64,000 nt of DNA, taken from assembly GCA_001298575.1 (NCBI GenBank), contig LJCV01000188.1, positions 1 through 64,000 on the forward strand, in the 5' to 3' direction. Origin of the DNA: Actinobacteria bacterium OK074 (GTDB lineage Bacteria; Actinomycetota; Actinomycetes; Streptomycetales; Streptomycetaceae). Below are positions 60,302 to 64,000 of the stretch, piece by piece. Below the pieces are notes generated by a model. The model did no database searches and was not told the origin of the DNA. It was given only the letters and a program-made list of their open reading frames with translations. Position 1 is the stretch's first letter. Each line of letters starts with the position of its first letter. A program made the translations under genes and the position numbers.

Positions 60302-62011
60302 ATGAGCCGTACCAGAACAGCGCTGCTCGCTGCCTTGGTGCTTGTCGCCGGGGCCTCGGGGACGGCGGTCGCCGCCACCCCCGGGGACGACGTCGGTATC
60401 GCCGCCGTCCCCTGCACCGTGGCCTACACGGTGCAGAACCAGTGGGACACCGGCTTCACCGCCAACGTCACCATCACCAACAACTCGGCTGCCAAGAGCA
60501 GTTGGGCGGTGAAGTGGTCGTACGCCGGAAACCAGAAGGTCACCAGCGGCTGGAACGCGAAGTTCAGCCAGAGCGGCACGGCCGTCACCGCCACCAACGA
60601 GACCTACAACGGGACGCTCGCGACCGGCGCTTCGACCAGCTTCGGCTTCAACGGCACCTACAGCGGCTCCAATCCGGCGCCGACCGCCTTCACCCTCGAC
60701 GGGGTGGCCTGCAACGTCGACGACGGCAGCGGCGGGGGCGGCGGTGGCACGGATCCCTCCGGCCGCGTCGACAACCCGTACACCGGGGCCAAGGTGTACG
60801 TGAACCCCGAGTGGTCCGCGAAGGCCGCCGCCGAGACCGGTGGCAGCCGCATCTCCAGCCAGCCCACCGGGGTGTGGCTCGACCGGATCGCCGCGATCAA
60901 CGGCGTGAACGGCGGCATGGGCCTGCGCGACCACCTCGACGCGGCGCTCGCCCAGAAGGGCACCGGCGAGGAAGTCGTCCAACTCGTCGTCTACGACCTG
61001 CCCGGACGCGACTGCGCGGCCCTCGCCTCCAACGGTGAACTGGGCCCGACGGAGATCGACCGGTACAAGACGGAGTTCATCGACCCGATCGCGACCATCC
61101 TCGCCGACCCGAAGTACGCGGCGCTGCGGATCGTCACGACCATCGAGATCGACTCCCTGCCGAACCTGATCACCAACACCGGCAGCCGCGCCACGGCCAC
61201 CCCGCAGTGCGACACCATGCTGGCCAACGGCAACTACGTGAAGGGCGTCGGCTACGCGCTCGCCAAGCTCGGCGCGATCCCCAACGTCTACAACTACCTC
61301 GACGCCGGACACCACGGCTGGATCGGCTGGGACGACAACTTCGCCCCGTCCGCGACCCTGTTCAAGCAGGCCGCGACCAGCGAGGGCGCGACCGTCGCCG
61401 ACGTGCACGGCTTCATCACCAACACGGCGAACTACAGCGCCCTGAAGGAGAACAACTTCACCATCAACGACACGGTGAACGGCACCTCCGTACGCCTGTC
61501 GAAGTGGATCGACTACAACCGGTACGTCGACGAACTCTCCTTCGCGCAGGCATTCCGCACCCAACTGGTCTCGGTCGGCTTCGACTCCGGCATCGGCATG
61601 CTGATCGACACCTCCCGCAATGGCTGGGGCGGCACCGCCCGGCCCAGCGGACCCGGCGCCACGACCAGCGTCGACACCTACGTCGACGGCGGCCGTTACG
61701 ACCGACGGATCCACGTCGGCAACTGGTGCAACCAGGCCGGTGCCGGACTCGGTGAACGCCCGCAGGCCAACCCGGCGGCCGGGATCGACGCGTACGTGTG
61801 GATGAAGCCGCCGGGTGAGTCCGACGGGTCCAGCACCGCGATCCCGAACGACGAGGGCAAGGGCTTCGACCGCATGTGCGACCCGACGTACACGGGCAAC
61901 CCGCGGAACAACAACAACATGTCCGGCGCGCTCGCCAATGCCCCGCTGTCCGGGCACTGGTTCTCGGCGCAGTTCCAGCAGCTGATGCAGAACGCGTACC
62001 CGCCGCTGTAG
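60302..62011 (+). CDS. Secreted CBM2-GH6 cellobiohydrolase
   Basis: A 569-aa non-reducing-end exoglucanase. Order: signal peptide about 1-25; CBM2 about 37-140 (VAYTVQNQWDTGFTANVTITN); Gly-rich linker DDGSGGGGGGTDPSGR; GH6 about 150-569. VYDLPGRDCAALASNGE contains the conserved aspartate region, and the long loops around GINGVNGGMGLRDHLDAAL-like NGVNGGMGLRDHLDAA suggest the tunnel of an exo-acting enzyme. AGAAGGAAA precedes ATG 60302. It follows the GH5 gene by 75 bp without a terminator, so it is probably co-transcribed. Confidence 0.93.
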   Translation: MSRTRTALLAALVLVAGASGTAVAATPGDDVGIAAVPCTVAYTVQNQWDTGFTANVTITNNSAAKSSWAVKWSYAGNQKVTSGWNAKFSQSGTAVTATNETYNGTLATGASTSFGFNGTYSGSNPAPTAFTLDGVACNVDDGSGGGGGGTDPSGRVDNPYTGAKVYVNPEWSAKAAAETGGSRISSQPTGVWLDRIAAINGVNGGMGLRDHLDAALAQKGTGEEVVQLVVYDLPGRDCAALASNGELGPTEIDRYKTEFIDPIATILADPKYAALRIVTTIEIDSLPNLITNTGSRATATPQCDTMLANGNYVKGVGYALAKLGAIPNVYNYLDAGHHGWIGWDDNFAPSATLFKQAATSEGATVADVHGFITNTANYSALKENNFTINDTVNGTSVRLSKWIDYNRYVDELSFAQAFRTQLVSVGFDSGIGMLIDTSRNGWGGTARPSGPGATTSVDTYVDGGRYDRRIHVGNWCNQAGAGLGERPQANPAAGIDAYVWMKPPGESDGSSTAIPNDEGKGFDRMCDPTYTGNPRNNNNMSGALANAPLSGHWFSAQFQQLMQNAYPPL

Positions 62012-62190
62012 GAAGCGGGCGCACCCGCACCCGGAGCGGTGATCCGCCGGGGACCGGCCACGAGCGGTCCCCGGCGGAGCCGTGCGCCCACGCGGCCGTC
62101 CCGTTTTGCCGTTCCCGCAACAGAACTGGCCGTCGCGGACCCGTGCGGCGCAGGCTGGACGCATCGGGAAACGAGGGAAGGGCTCACGAC

Positions 62191-63132
62191 ATGGCACGGC
62201 ACGAGCACGATCACGACGGGCACCACGATCACGACGGGCAGCACGCGCAGCACGGGCACGGTGGGCAGCACGGCCACCACCACGGCTACACCGACCTCGA
62301 CTGGGGCGCGCTCGCCGACCACCTGGAGGGGCAGGCCGAGGTGTTCGCCCCGCTGTACCGGCAGATCGCCGGCTGGCTGGCGGCCCGCGGCGCCGAGCCG
62401 GGGCTGATCGTGGACGCGGGCAGTGGCCCCGGCGTCATCTCGGGCCTGTTCGCCGAGACCTTCCCGGGCGCCCGGGTGGTGGCCGCCGACGGCTCCGAGC
62501 CGCTCCTGGCGCGGGCCCGCGAACGGGCCGACCGGCTCGGCATCGCCGACCGGTTCTCCACCCTGACCGGTGAACTCCCGGACGTCCTGGGCGACTTGGA
62601 CTACCCCGCGGACCTGCTGTGGGCCAGCCGCAGCCTGCACCACGTCGGCGACCAGCAGGCGGCGCTCACCGCCTTCGCCGACCGCCTCGCCCCCGGCGGG
62701 ATGCTCGCCCTGCTCGAAGGCGGCCTGCCCGTGCGCTGTCTGCCCCGGGACATCGGCATCGGCCGCCCCGGTCTGGAGAGCCGGATCGACGCGGTGGAGA
62801 CGGTCGCGTTCGCCGAGATGCGGGCCGCCCTGCCGGGCGCCGAGTCCGTGACCGAGGACTGGCCGGGCCTGCTGGCCTCGGCCGGGCTGGTCGACCGGGT
62901 GACCCGGTCCTTCCTCTTCGACCTGCCCGCCCCGCTCGACGACGCGGCCCGCGCCTACGTCGTGGACGAGTTCCGCCGCCGCGCGGACGCCCTGTCCCCG
63001 TACCTCGACGCGGACGACCGCGCCACGCAGGACCGGCTGCTCGACCCGGACGACAAGGCGAGCCTGTACCACCGGACCGACCTGTTCCTGCTGACGGCGG
63101 TCACGGTGTACACGGGCCGCGCCGCCGCCTGA
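62191..63132 (+). CDS. SAM-dependent methyltransferase with a His-rich N-terminus
   Basis: A 313-aa protein. Residues 4-31 contain 13 histidines interspersed with Asp, Gly and Gln (for example HEHDHDGHHDHDGQH), a metal-binding-type segment encoded in part by an 18-bp duplication. The methyltransferase follows: LIVDAGSGPGVISGLFAETFPGA is motif I, VVAADGSEPLLARARERA motif II, WASRSLHHVGDQQAALTAFADRLAPGG the UbiE-like middle. ATG 62191 has GAGGGAAGGG upstream. The substrate is unknown; control by Zn, Ni or Co is an inference from the N-terminus. A strong terminator follows. Confidence 0.86.
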   Translation: MARHEHDHDGHHDHDGQHAQHGHGGQHGHHHGYTDLDWGALADHLEGQAEVFAPLYRQIAGWLAARGAEPGLIVDAGSGPGVISGLFAETFPGARVVAADGSEPLLARARERADRLGIADRFSTLTGELPDVLGDLDYPADLLWASRSLHHVGDQQAALTAFADRLAPGGMLALLEGGLPVRCLPRDIGIGRPGLESRIDAVETVAFAEMRAALPGAESVTEDWPGLLASAGLVDRVTRSFLFDLPAPLDDAARAYVVDEFRRRADALSPYLDADDRATQDRLLDPDDKASLYHRTDLFLLTAVTVYTGRAAA

Positions 63133-63142
63133 GACGGGCACG

Positions 63143-63185
63143 CGTACGGCCCGGCCCTCGCGGTACCGGAGGGCCGGGCCGTACG
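63143..63185. terminator. Bidirectional terminator hairpin
   Basis: A perfect 17-bp stem joins CGTACGGCCCGGCCCTC (63143-63159) to GAGGGCCGGGCCGTACG (63169-63185) around a 9-nt loop, between convergent genes. Confidence 0.9.
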
Positions 63186-63202
63186 TGTGAAACCGTGCTT
63201 GC

Positions 63203-64000
63203 TCAGGCGGCGTTGAACTCCGCCGGGTCCGGGCCGAGGCGGCGGTCCTCGTTCAGCGCCCTGATCGCGCCGAGGTCCTCCTCGTCCAGGGAGAAGTCGA
63301 AGACCTCGATGTTCTCCTTGATCCGGGAGGGCGTCACGGACTTCGGGATCACCACGTTGCCCAGCTGGAGGTGCCAGCGCAGCACCACCTGGGCCGGGGT
63401 GCGGCCGTGCTTCTGGGCGATGGCGACGATCGCCGGGACCTCCAGCAGGCCCTTGCCGGAGCCGAGCGGGGACCACGCCTCGGTGGCGATGCCCTGCTCC
63501 GCGTGGTACTCCCGGCTCGCGTGCTGCTGGAGGTGCGGGTGCAGCTCGATCTGGTTGACGGCGGGGATGACCGAGGTCTCCCCGATCAGCTTCTCCAGGT
63601 GCGGGACAAGGAAGTTGGAGACACCGACGGCCTTGCGGCGGCCGTCCGCGTACAGCTTCTCGAACGCCTTGTAGGTGTCGGTGGACAGGCCCCGGGCCGG
63701 CGTCGGCCAGTGGATCAGGTACAGGTCCACGTAGTCCAGGCCGAGCTTGGCGAGGGAGTCGTCGAAGGCGCGCAGCGTGCTGTCGTACCCCTGGTCGCTG
63801 TTCCAGAGCTTGGTGGTGACGAAGAGGTCCTCGCGCGGCACACCGGAGGCGGCGACGGCCTTGCCGGTGCCCTCTTCGTTGCCGTAGATCGCGGCGGTGT
63901 CGATGCTGCGGTAGCCGGCCTCCAGGGCGGTGGCGACGGCGCGCTCCGCCTCGTCGTCCGGCACCTGCCAGACGCCGAAGCCCAGCTGGGGCATCTCGAC
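63203..64000 (-). CDS. Aldo/keto reductase (5' end outside the window)
   Basis: A partial protein of at least 266 residues. It is an NADPH-dependent AKR of the 2,5-diketo-D-gluconate reductase-like group. The catalytic tetrad is seen as RSIDTAAIYGNE (Asp, Tyr), FVTTKLWNSDQG (Lys) and LIHWPTP (His); NADPH-binding VVIPKSVTPSRIKENIEVFDF is complete. The first visible residues read VEMPQLGFGVWQV; family members have about 10-12 more residues before this, so the methionine at 63994 is internal and the true start lies beyond 64000. Confidence 0.9.
   Translation of the reverse strand, partial: VEMPQLGFGVWQVPDDEAERAVATALEAGYRSIDTAAIYGNEEGTGKAVAASGVPREDLFVTTKLWNSDQGYDSTLRAFDDSLAKLGLDYVDLYLIHWPTPARGLSTDTYKAFEKLYADGRRKAVGVSNFLVPHLEKLIGETSVIPAVNQIELHPHLQQHASREYHAEQGIATEAWSPLGSGKGLLEVPAIVAIAQKHGRTPAQVVLRWHLQLGNVVIPKSVTPSRIKENIEVFDFSLDEEDLGAIRALNEDRRLGPDPAEFNAA

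Overview
The window is about 72% G+C, nearly free of TTA codons, rich in GTG starts, and full of long antisense open frames that come only from base composition. Its gene set (ccr/meaA operon, SlpD-like tripeptidyl aminopeptidase, XRE-DUF5753 regulator, CBM2 cellulases, a CebR operator, DUF6158) points to a Streptomyces chromosome. I see no rRNA, tRNA, insertion sequence, prophage or CRISPR array.

Layout. (1) 253-1747, minus strand: psd and pssA, phosphatidylserine/phosphatidylethanolamine synthesis. (2) 1987-8100, minus strand: the ethylmalonyl-CoA operon in transcription order ccr, meaA, a CitE-type lyase, a MaoC hydratase and an acyl-CoA dehydrogenase, preceded by a 458-bp gap that can fold into a multi-branched leader. 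(3) 8559-15322: a CdaR-type regulator divergent from a transporter and a FAD-dependent amino-acid oxidoreductase; then a TetR regulator and a duplicated 3-hydroxyacyl-CoA dehydrogenase. (4) 15859-26261: a HEAT-repeat protein ending in an 18-bp tandem repeat, a secreted tripeptidyl aminopeptidase, a radical SAM gene with a LexA-type box, an SRPBCC protein, an MFS exporter fused to three carboxypeptidase-regulatory-like repeats, a PAS-GAF-PP2C-ATPase regulator, and a methyltransferase.

(5) 26427-31651, plus strand: four overlapping or closely spaced peptidase genes (M55, M20, S9, S66), probably for uptake or recycling of peptides that include D-residues. (6) 31746-41409: small enzymes and regulators: GNAT, VOC, methyltransferase, ABC-F, DUF6158, a C-terminally anchored exported protein, an aminotransferase-fold protein lacking its PLP lysine and coupled to a metallo-beta-lactamase-fold protein, a VTT-domain membrane protein, and a second metallo-hydrolase. 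(7) 41537-51027: a membrane-anchored alkaline-phosphatase-superfamily protein, OsmC, a lone DnaK paralogue, a Methyltransf_19 protein with an XRE-DUF5753 regulator, a divergent ADP-ribosylglycohydrolase, pterin carbinolamine dehydratase and a methyltransferase.

(8) 51109-62011: a plant-cell-wall degradation island: PL11 rhamnogalacturonan lyase, GH74 xyloglucanase, CBM2-GH48 cellobiohydrolase, CBM2-GH5 endoglucanase and CBM2-GH6 cellobiohydrolase. GH48(-GH74) and GH5-GH6 diverge from a 254-bp region holding one perfect and one imperfect CebR box, so cello-oligosaccharides probably derepress both arms together. The GH5 gene has an in-frame TTA codon at codon 10, which would make its translation depend on bldA. 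(9) 62191-64000: a methyltransferase with a histidine-rich N-terminus and an aldo/keto reductase cut by the window end.
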